From the NCBI GenBank assembly GCA_946965045.2, contig OX337229.1, forward strand, positions 682,001 to 746,000: a DNA stretch of 64,000 nt, read 5' to 3'. This stretch comes from Epithemia pelagica (Eukaryota; Bacillariophyta; Bacillariophyceae; Surirellales; Surirellaceae). Below are positions 38,872-50,330 of the stretch, piece after piece. The notes below the pieces were generated by a model. The model was given only the letters and a program-made list of their open reading frames with translations, made no database searches and was not told the DNA's origin. Positions within the stretch are counted from its first letter, which is position 1. Each line of letters starts with the position of its first letter. A program made the position numbers and the translations under genes.

Positions 38872-41595
38872 TCAAATCCAATAAACGTGCGTCAGTTCAA
38901 AGGGTTTTTGACGGCCACATCCCGTCAGTCGAAGGGCCAACTCTACATCTTTGGCTGTGGTCCACGTGTCATCGTCCAACAAGGTCAAGAATTCCACCAC
39001 TCGTTGTGCCTGATTCTTGTGTTGGAATACTTGTGTCTTGTTCCAGGACGTCACTTGGCCATCAATGGCAAATTCCAAATGAAAATCATCGCAATACTCG
39101 GGAACTTTGGGTTTCAATCGTCGCTGCTGCGACAAGGACTGAGACTGATTCCCTGCGTGGTCGTCCCATGCCATGGTAAGGTTGTTCTCGAGACGCCGGT
39201 GCTCGGACGACAAGGCACGTTTCGGACAGGCTTTTTCATTGTTTTCACTGCACCACGCTCGGGTGGCGGCAGGGGCCGCAAAAGCCCACGAATGCACTTT
39301 GATCATAATAACGCCATGCTCCACTTTCGGTAAGTTGAAGATGATCCATCCCGAGTAACCATCCATAAAGAGACCTCTGGCATAAGGAAAAGAACAAGAT
39401 GAAAAGTGAATGAAGGAGAATGTATGAGTTTGCATGAGTCCATCCTTTTCTTTCCATGCTGATTGCAGTCCTTGCGAATCACTCACGTTCGGAAGTCATT
39501 GTGGCCGTACAGTAAACAGGACCCAGTGCGACGACACCACGAATCATGCTCACCGTCACAACCATCCGTTCCTGCCGAAGCGCCGCCGCCTCCAAATTGC
39601 CACCCTTTTCCTCCCTTGATGATCTCGGGTTTGTGCTTGGAGCCAGTCCCTGAACTGTCGTCTTGAAACATGCGGCCTTGAATATCCTGGGCAGAATCAT
39701 GAATGCGCGCCAAGTTTTTACCAAAGGGAACACCGTTTTCGACAATGGCCAGGACATTGATTTGACCCTTGGGTGGATCCAATGTAGGGTTGTATACGTC
39801 CGGAGGATCGTAGTCGTTACCAACCGGATTGAGATTGGGATGTTCACTCCCGGCAATGATGGCACGCAAGCTCGTGGCCCAAGGACGATTGCGAGGCGTA
39901 TTTTCCGTGCGTCCCTTGGCCTGGTAGGCACAAAACTTGACTGAAATTTTCTTGTCCTTGCACCATGGCTCCCAGATGGCTTTCTTCTCCTCTACTTTGC
40001 GTTGAATAGACTTGTAATATTCGGTGACATGCCAGGCCTGGTCCTCCAGCGCATGATTGGGGGCACTGTTCCACCTCTTCAAAACGTCTTGCAGGGCCAA
40101 CAAAATGGTAAAGGTAAACGATCGAGCCTGGATTTGATGTTCTCGGTTCCCGGGATGCCAGCCCGCACGACCTCCGGGGACAGCTTGCTGTTTCGTTTTG
40201 GGTTGGTGAGACAATTTGATTCCTTCCCATTCAAAGTTGCTTCGATCCTCCCAGCACGTTCCATTGTATCGTAGTTTTGTACAATACGCTTTTAAGGACT
40301 TTGGGCAATTCATGTATTGAATGGCCCATGGAAGTTGTTCCAATTCCGAAAGGTTTCCCACCGTATGAGACATGTACGGACCAAAGTTGGAGCCATAACG
40401 GGCAATGTCGGCCCCGGTGTTACGATTGACCTTGTCGAGAATATCGCCTGCTTTTTCCGAAAACCACAAGAGGGGCGCGCGATCTATCCCCACCAAGGCT
40501 TGAATGGCCATAATGCCTCGAGCTGATTTCTCTTTTTCCGTCATGGAGGAATCCCACAAGAGACAATCCACATCGCGGCCATAAATGTCACCGGAAGCGA
40601 CGGTATTGTGCAAGGTCCCCAATCCTCCCATGCCAAAATTCCGCCCCGACATTTTGACACCCAGTCGAGCGAAAAGGGGTTCCAAGATTCTTTGAATTTG
40701 AATGGTATAGGTCTGCTGAAAATGATTTCCATGTCCTAGAATCCAGTAGACGCAACGTAGGGTTAGCACACACATTCACGTGCTGTGTATGGTTGACAAC
40801 AATCGCTGTAAACCCTACAAACGCAAAGAATGAAACAAGTTAATCAACAAACGTACCAGCAGCGGCCGAATGTCCGGCCATGGCCACAGTGAATCGGTCT
40901 TGGGTCATGACGGCATGCAAGACGCGTCGTTGCAGTCCTTCGTACGAGGCCTTGGGCATGTAGCCACCTCCTCCACCCAATTCCCCGGTACCAAAATGGG
41001 GAGCAAACAATAGACTGCGTTCTTCAAAGGGTGTATTGGGCAGGTCTGCTTTGCCACGGCCATATTCCGACAAAATGGCCTCCATGGCTCGTTCCGTCAA
41101 CTGGATCGCCTCGGGTAGAAACTTGGCAAGATACTTGCTATCCGTCTGCCATGCCGTCGAGGGAAAGTTCTTTCGAGGAACATCACGATTGGGATATTGA
41201 TCATAGAATGCATTGTTTGGACGAGAGGCAGCTTGGTCATCGACAAGGTCCCATTTTCCCCATTGTTGGTCCAAGCTAGCTCGTTCCGAATCCGATAGTG
41301 TAGCTCGTCGAAGATATGTTTCCGAATAGTAGGATGGATGCTTCCGATAACCCTTTGGATCCTTTTTATAACGTTCTACCACCAGTGAATCGACTTGTTC
41401 TCCCAGAAACCTTTGAATGCGAGCCTGGTCTGGATCACCATCACCATCGTTCCACCAAGCGTGTCGACTATGCGCTGCTTTGGTCAAAGTGGCATTCGTT
41501 TCTGGAGCAGCCCGTAACGACGAAGCATCCGCCGTATTGCAACTGAACAAGGAGACAACAACCAAGAGGACCCGTGAGACAATCAATGCCACCAT
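38872..41595 (-). CDS. Secreted SGNH-hydrolase-like protein, 3 exons
   Basis: Exons are complement(40857-41595), complement(39487-40735) and complement(38872-39376). The introns are 121 bp (phase 1) and 110 bp (phase 2), giving 830 residues. MVALIVSRVLLVVVSLFSC is a signal peptide. The first splice restores VAMAGHSAAAGHGNHFQQTY, where GHS occupies the place of the GDS nucleophile motif. RNFGMGGLGTLHN and DVDCLLWDSSMTE then resemble SGNH blocks II and III. The C-terminal half contains WAFAAPAATRAW and a beta-rich tail. If the analogy holds, it is a secreted or wall-associated esterase or acyl-transferase. Substitution of the block I Asp and the unknown tail leave the activity unproven. It shares a divergent promoter with TIM50. 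Confidence 0.65.
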
Positions 41596-41972
41596 TGCTG
41601 CAGAGTGAGAGGATGTTGATTTTTCTAAAATGTCGATCGGTCATTTTCCGAAAAAATCTGCACGGCATTCATCTTTTTCGCGACTGGATCTGGTGATTGC
41701 TTCCTGCGACTGAAAAGGTTATGAGACACGAAGGCAACTCTGCGCCGAACTCATTTTTAGGTTGATCACCGCAAAGATCTTGTATCAAATCAAATTGTTC
41801 GTCAGACCACAGAGAGCTTGGACAACCTAAAGGTCAACCGTAACCCACGACAAAGGCGAAGTAGAGAAAGGAGGAAAGAGAGTACAATAGAAGAATTCGT
41901 GGAAGGCTTTTGCGGCGACGACAGTACAGATTTTTGACGGTTGTGTTGTGTGTGTGATTGACCACATCAATC
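41596..41972. promoter_or_regulatory. Divergent 5' region of the SGNH-like and TIM50 genes
   Basis: 377 bp between start codons of head-to-head genes. No repeat was recognised. A bidirectional promoter is inferred. Confidence 0.45.
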
Positions 41973-43785
41973 ATGTCCATGTTCTCCATGATTGCCCGGA
42001 GTGCCTCGAAACGAGCTTGGTCGATTGACAGTGTCGAACGGTTGACGGCTGCATGTCGAGCCACGAACGCCATTTCTCAGTGCAGACCACTCAATGGTTC
42101 TTTCGCCACACGAATGAAGACTTTTATGACACGAGCACAGACAGTGCCGTCCTCGTTGGTAATTTCCAGAACCGTGCGACCACAACCGCACCGCTTATCA
42201 ACAACGACAACATCTGCACCCACTCGGCCACCTCGTCGGACCAACGTGAGTAAAGAAGAACGAGCCGCCTTACGTGCTGCCCGTAAAGAACGAGCCGCCT
42301 TGGTGTTGCAACAGCACCAAAAAGAATCGGCAACCACGTCCCAAGGAGGTACCGCTTCCTCCCAATCGACCTCCAAATCCTCGTCCTCCTTTTCCATGAT
42401 TGCTCATCGTATGGGGTGGTGGTTGTATGTGGGAGGCTTGGGAATTCCCACGGCCTTGGTCGTGTGGGGATGGAATGACAAGGATAGTCCACCGGCGCAG
42501 CTGGCCAAGGCGATTGGATTGAGTAAACTCGTCAACAACTTTGCCTACGAACTCTCCAAACCATCCCATGATAAATTATTACCGGATTGGTCACAGGTAC
42601 GTCTCGCAATGTTGGTTTATTTGGTATTCTCAGACAGTAATGAAGTTATGGTGTCGTGTCTATCGGCCTTTTGCTCAAGGCCGTGTCATGCGTATGAAAA
42701 TTACCATGTTCGGTGGGGAACACAACAAAACATGATATTGAGAAATTGAGTTATTGATGAGACAGATGTTTTGTTGGTACTCTCTTCTTTGCTCACACGG
42801 ATTCCCCTTTGTCCTTCATGTCCACTTGGATTGTTTGTTGCTTGCTTCTTGAAATGCTCTCTTGTCTTATTATTTCTAATTCCAGATGCCCAATGTTCCG
42901 CACGACATTCCGGTTCCACACACATTGGTTTTGGATTTGGAACAAACCTTGGTGGGGTCGACCTGGGATCGGAAATATGGTTGGCGTCATGCCAAACGAC
43001 CGGGGGTGGACAAATTCTTGCGTGATTTGGCACAGTATTATGAGATTGTCTTGTATTCACCGAGTCACGAAGGCTTGGCCGCTCCCGTGGTCGATGCCTT
43101 GGATAAAGAGGGTTGTATTATGCATCGTTTGTATCGCGAGGCCACTCATTTTCACAATGGTGTCCATGTCAAGGACTTGAAACGTTTGAATCGCGATTTG
43201 AATCGCATGATTGTCTTGGATGACGATCCCTCCGAAGTGCAATTCAATCCGGAAAACCTCATCCGTGTCAAGCCCTATACGGATCCAGCCGATCGAAACG
43301 ATACCACCTTGGCCCGGATTACTCCCTTTCTGATTGAAATTGCTCGCGAAGGATATTCCGACATTCCCAAATTGTTGCGACAGTACGAAGGAATGGATGC
43401 CGATGATATTGCTGATGAACAAGAGAGACGGTTAAACAATATCAAAGAGCAACGATTGAAAATCCGACAACGGGGATTGGGTTCCTTTGCTCCACAACCC
43501 GGTGCCGTGGGCGGTGTCATGGCCTTGACGGAAGCACCCGAATTGCCACCGGCTGCCACCAATGCGGCCGCCGCACCCTCTCAATTAACGGCCAAAGATA
43601 TTGCCGGCCAAGCTGCCGCAATCACCGGAGGAGGAGAAGATGCTGCTGGATTGTTGGGATTCATCAACCGACGGGCGAAGGAACGAGAAGAGCACCAAAT
43701 GCGAAAAATGGAAAAATGGACTCAAGTGATGATGAAAAAGCAAAAAGAAAAGGAAGAAGCAGCCAAGCAACAGCAGGCATCATAG
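41973..43785 (+). CDS. TIM50: TIM50, mitochondrial inner-membrane import receptor subunit, 2 exons
   Basis: Exons are 41973-42596 and 42886-43785, with a 289-bp phase-0 intron, giving 507 residues. The N-terminus is basic and Ser/Arg-rich (MSMFSMIARSASKRAWS), a mitochondrial presequence. One membrane span (WWLYVGGLGIPTALVVWGW) lies at about 145-165. The FCP1/NIF-type HAD-like domain begins in exon 2 (TLVLDLEQTLVGSTWDR; RPGVDKFLRDLAQYYEIVLYSP; MIVLDDDPSEVQF). DLEQT replaces the phosphatase D-x-D-x-T, as expected for TIM50, which is a receptor rather than a phosphatase. A long Ala/Gln and Lys/Glu-rich C-terminal helix follows the domain. In TIM23 it guides presequences across the intermembrane space. 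Confidence 0.9.
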
Positions 43786-44001
43786 CGCGGTAGTTGAACT
43801 CGCTGCAGAAAGATAAAGAAAATCAATGTTGTAGCACAATTCTGTACTTGAAACATGTCAAACATGTCATGACATGGTTATGGAGAGAAAGAATATGTGT
43901 GATCGTATGATTACATCGAGCTAAAACTAACATGTCAGACAATACGAAGCATAGGGATAGGCGTTTTAAAAGTTACTACGGAGCAGTGAATGGGAGAGGA
44001 A

Positions 44002-44893
44002 TCAACTATCACCAGCGGCTGCCGTTTCTTGTTCCACAGAAGTGATAATTGCTTCTGTTTTTGACTTGGAAAGAATTTGATGTTTGACTGTACCAGGTAG
44101 ATCCGCGTTCATGGTCATGGTAAAGAGTTCCATCTTTTCAGAAGCCGCTGAGGCTCCTCCTGTACCATCCATGGTCTTTTGCAACACCTTGACGGCTAGT
44201 TTCAAGGCTTGTTCGACAGTGGGAATCGATCCTGGACTGCCCCCTTCGTCTTTTTGATACTCTGATTTCAAAATGGATTTTCCTGCCTGATTGTTGGCCC
44301 CAATCACAGTGGCCTTCCAACCCGAATAGTTCCCCGACGGATCTGATTGATACAATTGAAAGCCATGTACTTTGTCGTATCCTGCAAACAAGAATGCTAC
44401 ACCAAAGGGTCGCATCCCACCAAATTGTGTGTAATATTGTTTGTAGTCACAAACGTATTCCACTAATTGTTCCACCGGAATATCTTCCTGATACTGATAC
44501 CGGTAACGGCCCGCACGTAATCGAGCCTGTTCCATGAGTAGATTGGCATCCGCAGTTAATCCAGCCACATTGGCCGCCAAATGGCCAGCCAAGGGATAGG
44601 TCTTTTCCGAACTAGATTTGTTGACTGTAGACGGAGCCAACAATCCTGAACTAATGCGCTTCTCAGAAGCCATGACGATACCGTCCGAGGCCAAAATTCC
44701 TACACAAGTACCAGCATTGTTGATCGCTTCGATCGCATACTCCACCTGGTTTGTGGTTGTGAGAGTTGAAATAATATCAATGAGGTACACAGCACACGGA
44801 AATAACCAACAAATGACAAAGACGTAACCTTACCTGATGAAGCCGACCTTCCGGTGAAAAGGTCGTTGTGGATGAATCATAACGTCGTGCCAT
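44002..44893 (-). CDS. PSMA4: 20S proteasome subunit alpha-3 (PSMA4), 2 exons
   Basis: Exons are complement(44834-44893) and complement(44002-44745), with an 88-bp phase-0 intron, giving 267 residues. The splice creates the alpha-subunit N-terminal signature YDSSTTTFSPEGRLHQVEYA, the gate-forming region. Further family blocks are GTCVGILASDGIVMASEKR, VAGLTADANLL, YTQFGGMRPFGVAFLF, GFQLYQSDPSGNYSGWKA and KVLQKTMD. Alpha subunits are non-catalytic and form the outer ring gating substrate entry. FQLYQSDPSGNY and the MARRYDS start favour the alpha-3/PSMA4 (yeast Pre9) lineage. It converges with TIM50 across 216 bp. Confidence 0.92.
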
Positions 44894-45587
44894 GGTGACA
44901 AAATGGAGCAATGGATATCAATCGAAGCCCTTCTTTGAATACACTCCTCGCGGATGGAGCTCCGATGGCACAAGAAAGCAATGGAATGGGAAAGATCCAC
45001 TGAGTCCAATGATGCAGTCAATCACGAATAGCGCGTCATCCAACTCGGATGCTATGCATCTACGGTTGGAGTAGATTTTAGACGGCAGGCGAGCATTGAA
45101 TGTTTGAATGTAGTCCTTCATCTTTCATCACAACCTTCAGGGAAAAGACTCGCGACTATTTCTAACTAAATAACGATATAGATACATTCTCTGCGGAATA
45201 CACGACGAATCATAGATTTATGTATGAGCGAAATGCATAACCCCAAACAGAATGGAACGCAGTGATGAACAATGTTAGAACCTATTGTGGCCTGACTGAT
45301 GGTCGCCCTTATAACAGTCGGGATTAGCGCTGTGGCCTCTATAACGGTCGGGATTAGCGCCTTGGGATTCGACTACTGGGGAAACTATGTACGGGATCAG
45401 GTCAGATGAATGGGAGTCGAAATAGGTCTTACTCCCACGGGGACACAAACAAACACAGAATACGATTAGGATAACGAAAACAAAATATTAGTAATGAGAT
45501 CATAAGTTTGGGAAAACAAAACCTAATAGGCCAGTCTTAAAGTGTTCTAGCACGCTTCGAAGCGAAAGGAGATCGCTCGAGACAACA
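44894..45587. other. PSMA4 5' flank and candidate 5' LTR of the + strand copia element
   Basis: A plausible LTR begins at 45273 (TGTTAGAACC), a typical TG start. Inside it are two near-identical 20-bp units, ATAAC(A/G)GTCGGGATTAGCGC, at 45311-45330 and 45341-45360. I could not place the LTR's right end or a primer-binding site, and no 3' LTR remains for comparison. Confidence 0.4.
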
Positions 45588-48500
45588 ATGGCTACGGTAG
45601 ACGACTTATCACTAAAGCATCTACGTTTGCAGACGTTCGATGGAAAGCATGAAAATTTCCAAGTTTGGTTCATGAACTTTCGTTCATATGCAGTGGCGCA
45701 TGGATTCAAGTCGGCGATCAGCAAAGATGGGCCTGACACTGACTTGCCTTTGCGGGATGATTCACCTCTTGATACCGATGCAACGGTGGCTGGAAAACAA
45801 GCTTTGGCCAAGAAGAAGAATGCGGCAGCCTTTTGTGCCTTGAACCTTGCGATGACGAGCCCTCAAATGATCCGAATGTTGACTGAAGCTCAGACGGATG
45901 AATGGCCCGATGGTTTGGCCTGGAAGGTGATTGCTGCATTGCACAAGAGATTCAAGCCGACTGACACTGTATCAAAGATCGAGATGCGAAGGTTGTTGGG
46001 TAAAGTGGCCATGACCAAGAAAGAAGATCCAACTACTCTGTTCAGCCAAATTGGGCAGATTGAAAATATGTTCAACGTGACGGTTGATGATGAGGAGAAA
46101 ATTGCGATCGCGATTGAAGCAGCTCCGCGAGAATACCAGTCGATTATTGTGTCAGAACAACGCCAGCGGGGTTCAACATTGACGTCGGACCACATCGAAG
46201 ACGTTATGCGGTTGCACTGGCGCGCACTTTATGGTCAACGCACCAAGAATTTCCTGCAAGACGACGGAGACGACGACAACGAGATTGGTCTCGCAGCTGG
46301 AGACAAACAAGGTTCAACGTCAGGAAAGTCCAAGTCAAGCAAGAAAAGTGGGAAAGGTGACGGTAAGAAGACTTACAAATTCAAGGGCAAGTGCCATCAT
46401 TGCGGAAAGGTTGGTCACAAGGCCGCAGACTGCTGGATAAAACCCGAAAACAAAGACAAGAGGCCCGAATGGTACAAGGTCGAGGAGCATGGCAAAGTGG
46501 CAAAGGACAGTGGTGAGACGGATGGCGAAGGCAGCGTTGAAATCATCACTTGTGCGGTTGACTTACCTCCATTGGTTCCTCGGAACATGGTATGGTTAGA
46601 TACCGATGACGAGGACGAACACAACGAATACGAAGAACTCCCAGACTCGGTGCTCGATCACGAGATCGTGAGCGACACCGACGACGAAGAGACAAGAGAC
46701 GACGATGGAGACCTCGATTGGATCAGTTTGTTGGGTGAAGAGGACGATGAAAGCATCGACGACTCGTTGGTTGTTGTATCAGATGGCGAAGAAGATGAAG
46801 TGGACAGGGAGATTTGTTGTGCCGGTATGGCCAAGGGAATGGAATTCCCAGCCATCCAAAGTCTCCTGACAGATCCGAATGTATGGATCGCAGACACAGG
46901 AGCGACGACGCATATGACTCCGTTTCGCGTCGGAATGGTTGATGTGAAGAAACAACATGATGAGAAAGGGATCACCATGGGCAACAATAAAACAGAAAAG
47001 GTCGTGGAAGTTGGCAACTTACCTGGAGTGTTGCACGACAAGAATGGAAACGCGCTCAACCGTGTAAAGATGCAAGACGTCAGCGTGGTTCCAAGCGGTG
47101 GTTTCAACCTGTTCAGCATCACGAAAATGCAGATGAGTGGATGGAAATTGGAAGGAGACAAACAGTCGATCCGACTTACCAAGAATGGGCAGGAGATCAT
47201 CTTCGATATCAAGATCCAAACGCCCAAGGGAGTGATTTTTGCCGCGTATTTTGAAAGGACCGAGTTGGGAAACGCAGCAGCAACAAGCGAAGAACAAATC
47301 AAGATGACAATGGAACAGGCTCATGAGAAACTGGGTCACATCGGAGAGAAAGCAGTAATCGAAACAGCCAAGAAACTCGGATGGAAACTCACCAAGACAA
47401 CGATGCCAAAATGTGCAGCTTGTGCAGCTGGGAAGGCAAAACAGAAGAATTTGCCGCGAAATGAGAACGGAGAAGATGAAAGAGAACATGATGACGAGAA
47501 GCAACTTCGTGCTTACCTGGACATGGCTTCGATCAAGAAGAAGCCAGACATGCCAATTCCGTCGAAGCCGCAGTGGAGAATCTTGGTGGTCCATCCGAAA
47601 ATCCAGCTCAAGCTTTCCGAGTTCTATGATGCGAAAGATGAGATGCCAGAGGACACATGTGAGAAAATGGCATTGATGAAACAACATGGTGTGTCCATCA
47701 CTCACCTTCGGTTGGACAATGCAGGCGAGAACAAGGCCTTGCAGAAACGGTGTCAAAATGAAAAGTGGCAACTTGGAATCCATTTCGAGTTCACTGCCCG
47801 TGATACACCCCAGCAGAACTCTATCGCTGAGGTGGGATTTGCTACCGTGATGAATCGAGCACGTGCGATGATGCACCGTGCAAATATCCCCATCGAAATC
47901 CGCTTCAAGTTGTGGCACGAGGCTTGCATGACGGCAACGCTTTTGGACGGCTTGGTTGTTGTGGATCATGGGGGAAGATCTGCGACTCGATACGAACACA
48001 TTTGGGGGAAAGTGCCATCGTTCGCGGAACACTTGCGAGTATGGGGGGAAGCCGGAACGGTCAAGATCAAGACTAAAACTTCCCCCAAATTAATGGACAA
48101 AGGTGTACATTGTTTCTTCGTTGGGTATGCACGTAATCATCCGGGTGACTGTTATCGGATGTTTGATCCCAAAACGGGTCGTGTTCGGGAATCACGCGAC
48201 GTGACTTGGCTAAAGCGGCTATACTACAAGAAACCTCCTAATGCCAAGGAACTACAAACCAATCCAGTCGTGGATGCTGAGGCTGCATCGAATCACGGGG
48301 AGAGTCGCGGAAGTGGTCGCGAAAACGATGGCCAAAACGACCATGGCGGAAACGACGGCAATGTGGACGACAACAACTCCAACAACGAATATGAACCGGA
48401 TGATCCGATGCCTGAGGTGAACGTGAGCACAGGCAATGACGAATCAACTGCTCCAGTGCGGAATATTGTGATTCCGGAGCCTGATGAAACAACGACGACG

Positions 48501-50220
48501 CGAACAGGTCGTACCGTACGAGCACCACAACGGTTGATTGCTGAGATTGGACAAGTCGTGCTGTCCAAAGCAGAACAGAATTACTACCATGCCCTTCAAG
48601 CATTGGACTCTGATGCCGATAGCTTTCTGGATGAAGAATTGGCCATGGTGGGTGCCGGATTGGGGCAAGGCATCACGAATACAAAAGAGCTCAAGGTGAT
48701 GACCTTCGATGAGGCAATGGCCCAAGCCGACAAGGATGCATGGGTGAAGTCAGTTGATGAGGAACATCAACGCATGATTGATTGTGGCGTCTGGGTGCCC
48801 ATTCGGAAAGAAGATTTGCCTCCCAATTGCGACATCATCGATTCGACTTGGTCTATGAAGAAAAAGGCCAGTGGAAAGTATCGTGCTCGTTTGGCAGCTC
48901 GGGGTTTCAAGCAACGCGAAGGAGTGTCGTACGACCGTGATGATTTATTCGCACCGGTGGTCAACGAACTCACCGTGAAAATTGCCTTTGTGATGATGAT
49001 TTTGGCTGGGTGGTACGCTCATTTAATGGACGTTAAAGGGGCTTTTCTAAAATGTGGTTTTCGATCTCAACACAAAGTGGCAATGGAAGTCCCAAGAGGT
49101 TTTGAGAAATTCTATCCCTACGGTTGGTTGTTGCTTCTGTTGAAGACGCTCTATGGATGCAAGCAAGCCGCTAAGATGTTTTGGGAATTTCTGTTGAAAT
49201 TGATGCAGAGTATGGGCTTTGATCGCAGCAAAGCCGACCCTTGCTTGTATTTTGCTTGGACGCAATTTGGGCTTATCTTGTTTCTATCCTACATTGATGA
49301 TATGATTCTGATGGGCAATAAAGACGGAGTTATGCATTTCCGTGAAATCTTCAAGGGAAAGGTTGATGTTGATGATATTGGACCGTTGGATGAATATTTG
49401 GGGGCCAAGATTGAATTTTGTACTGAACAACGCACAGTCAAAATTACCCAACCAGTTCTTCTTCGCAGCTTTGGGGACGAATTTGGAGTGGGGGAGGGTA
49501 CATCGAAAACACCTGCTGTACCACACAGTACACTACAACCTGGTGATGAGAGTTCGCGTTTGGATGCTAAGGGCACATTTCGAGTTCGGTCCGGGATTGG
49601 GAAACTGTTGTACTTAATGAAATGGAGTCGCCCTGACATTTCAAATGCCGTTCGGGATTTGAGTCGGTTCATGCAGGAACCTTCTCTTGCGCATGACAAG
49701 GCAATGCGACGCTTGATGGAATATTGCGTCTCAACCAAACAGCGCGGTCTTTTGCTAAAACCAGAGGGACAGTGGGATGGAACAGCCGATTACGAGTTTG
49801 AGATCAGCGGCCGTTCAGACAGTGACTACGCGAAACAGCACGATCGCAAGAGTGTTAGTGGAATTTCGGTGTTTCTCAACGGTGCACCTATTCAAACGAA
49901 AAGCAAGACTCAGAGCATTATAACCCTGAGCGTTACGGAAGCCGAATTGGTGGCTGCTGTGGACTGTGTGCAGACGATGTTGTTCGCTCGGCAAATTATT
50001 CTCAGCATGGGGCTTAAGGTGAAACTACCCATGCTACTTGAAATGGACAACAAAGGGGGGAAAGATATCATCAATTCGTGGGCAGTTGGTGGTCGGACAC
50101 GTCACATTGATGTCCGAATGTTCTTCCTTCGAGAACTCAAGGAAGAAGGAATTCTCAAATGCAACTGGATCAGCACTGACGACAATTCTGCGGACCTCTT
50201 CACCAAGAATCTTGATGGTC
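45273..50220 (+). mobile_element. Ty1/copia retrotransposon, 3' end missing
   Basis: It runs from a presumed 5' LTR through one continuous Gag-Pol frame to the end of RNase H. Near 50210-50235 its sequence passes into the minus-strand copia element, so the 3' LTR is absent. Confidence 0.8.
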
Positions 50221-50330
50221 CCACCTTTGGACATGAACAGACACGGGTCAATGTGTTCCTGCGATTTGAGTCCGACTTGTTCCAATTTGCTTTTCAGATG
50301 AAGGAAGAAATTGCGTGGTGCCTGCTTTAG
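45588..50330 (+). CDS. Copia Gag-Pol polyprotein, single intact frame
   Basis: 1580 codons. The domain order is copia-type. Gag carries the zinc knuckle CHHCGKVGHKAADCW (near 46390). Next come an acidic linker, protease WIADTGATTHMTPF, the integrase zinc region (HEKLGHIGEKAV...CAACAAGKAK) and integrase core (LRLDNAGEN; TPQQNSIAEVGFA). Reverse transcriptase follows, with LDVKGAFL-like VKGAFLKCGF and the catalytic YIDDMI, then RNase H (SDSDYAKQHDRKSVSG; TEAELVAAVDC; DNKGGKDI). Gag and Pol share one frame without a stop, unlike the neighbouring element. The last about 35 codons, after ADLFTKNLDGP, lie in sequence belonging to the opposite element and are not original. All catalytic motifs look intact, but without a 3' LTR the copy cannot retrotranspose alone. 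Confidence 0.85.
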   Translation: MATVDDLSLKHLRLQTFDGKHENFQVWFMNFRSYAVAHGFKSAISKDGPDTDLPLRDDSPLDTDATVAGKQALAKKKNAAAFCALNLAMTSPQMIRMLTEAQTDEWPDGLAWKVIAALHKRFKPTDTVSKIEMRRLLGKVAMTKKEDPTTLFSQIGQIENMFNVTVDDEEKIAIAIEAAPREYQSIIVSEQRQRGSTLTSDHIEDVMRLHWRALYGQRTKNFLQDDGDDDNEIGLAAGDKQGSTSGKSKSSKKSGKGDGKKTYKFKGKCHHCGKVGHKAADCWIKPENKDKRPEWYKVEEHGKVAKDSGETDGEGSVEIITCAVDLPPLVPRNMVWLDTDDEDEHNEYEELPDSVLDHEIVSDTDDEETRDDDGDLDWISLLGEEDDESIDDSLVVVSDGEEDEVDREICCAGMAKGMEFPAIQSLLTDPNVWIADTGATTHMTPFRVGMVDVKKQHDEKGITMGNNKTEKVVEVGNLPGVLHDKNGNALNRVKMQDVSVVPSGGFNLFSITKMQMSGWKLEGDKQSIRLTKNGQEIIFDIKIQTPKGVIFAAYFERTELGNAAATSEEQIKMTMEQAHEKLGHIGEKAVIETAKKLGWKLTKTTMPKCAACAAGKAKQKNLPRNENGEDEREHDDEKQLRAYLDMASIKKKPDMPIPSKPQWRILVVHPKIQLKLSEFYDAKDEMPEDTCEKMALMKQHGVSITHLRLDNAGENKALQKRCQNEKWQLGIHFEFTARDTPQQNSIAEVGFATVMNRARAMMHRANIPIEIRFKLWHEACMTATLLDGLVVVDHGGRSATRYEHIWGKVPSFAEHLRVWGEAGTVKIKTKTSPKLMDKGVHCFFVGYARNHPGDCYRMFDPKTGRVRESRDVTWLKRLYYKKPPNAKELQTNPVVDAEAASNHGESRGSGRENDGQNDHGGNDGNVDDNNSNNEYEPDDPMPEVNVSTGNDESTAPVRNIVIPEPDETTTTRTGRTVRAPQRLIAEIGQVVLSKAEQNYYHALQALDSDADSFLDEELAMVGAGLGQGITNTKELKVMTFDEAMAQADKDAWVKSVDEEHQRMIDCGVWVPIRKEDLPPNCDIIDSTWSMKKKASGKYRARLAARGFKQREGVSYDRDDLFAPVVNELTVKIAFVMMILAGWYAHLMDVKGAFLKCGFRSQHKVAMEVPRGFEKFYPYGWLLLLLKTLYGCKQAAKMFWEFLLKLMQSMGFDRSKADPCLYFAWTQFGLILFLSYIDDMILMGNKDGVMHFREIFKGKVDVDDIGPLDEYLGAKIEFCTEQRTVKITQPVLLRSFGDEFGVGEGTSKTPAVPHSTLQPGDESSRLDAKGTFRVRSGIGKLLYLMKWSRPDISNAVRDLSRFMQEPSLAHDKAMRRLMEYCVSTKQRGLLLKPEGQWDGTADYEFEISGRSDSDYAKQHDRKSVSGISVFLNGAPIQTKSKTQSIITLSVTEAELVAAVDCVQTMLFARQIILSMGLKVKLPMLLEMDNKGGKDIINSWAVGGRTRHIDVRMFFLRELKEEGILKCNWISTDDNSADLFTKNLDGPTFGHEQTRVNVFLRFESDLFQFAFQMKEEIAWCLL

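Noticed and set aside
32995-44790. Numerous long antisense frames opposite ankyrin, SGNH-like, TIM50 and PSMA4 exons
   Set aside because: They are shadows of real coding regions, lacking family motifs of their own.
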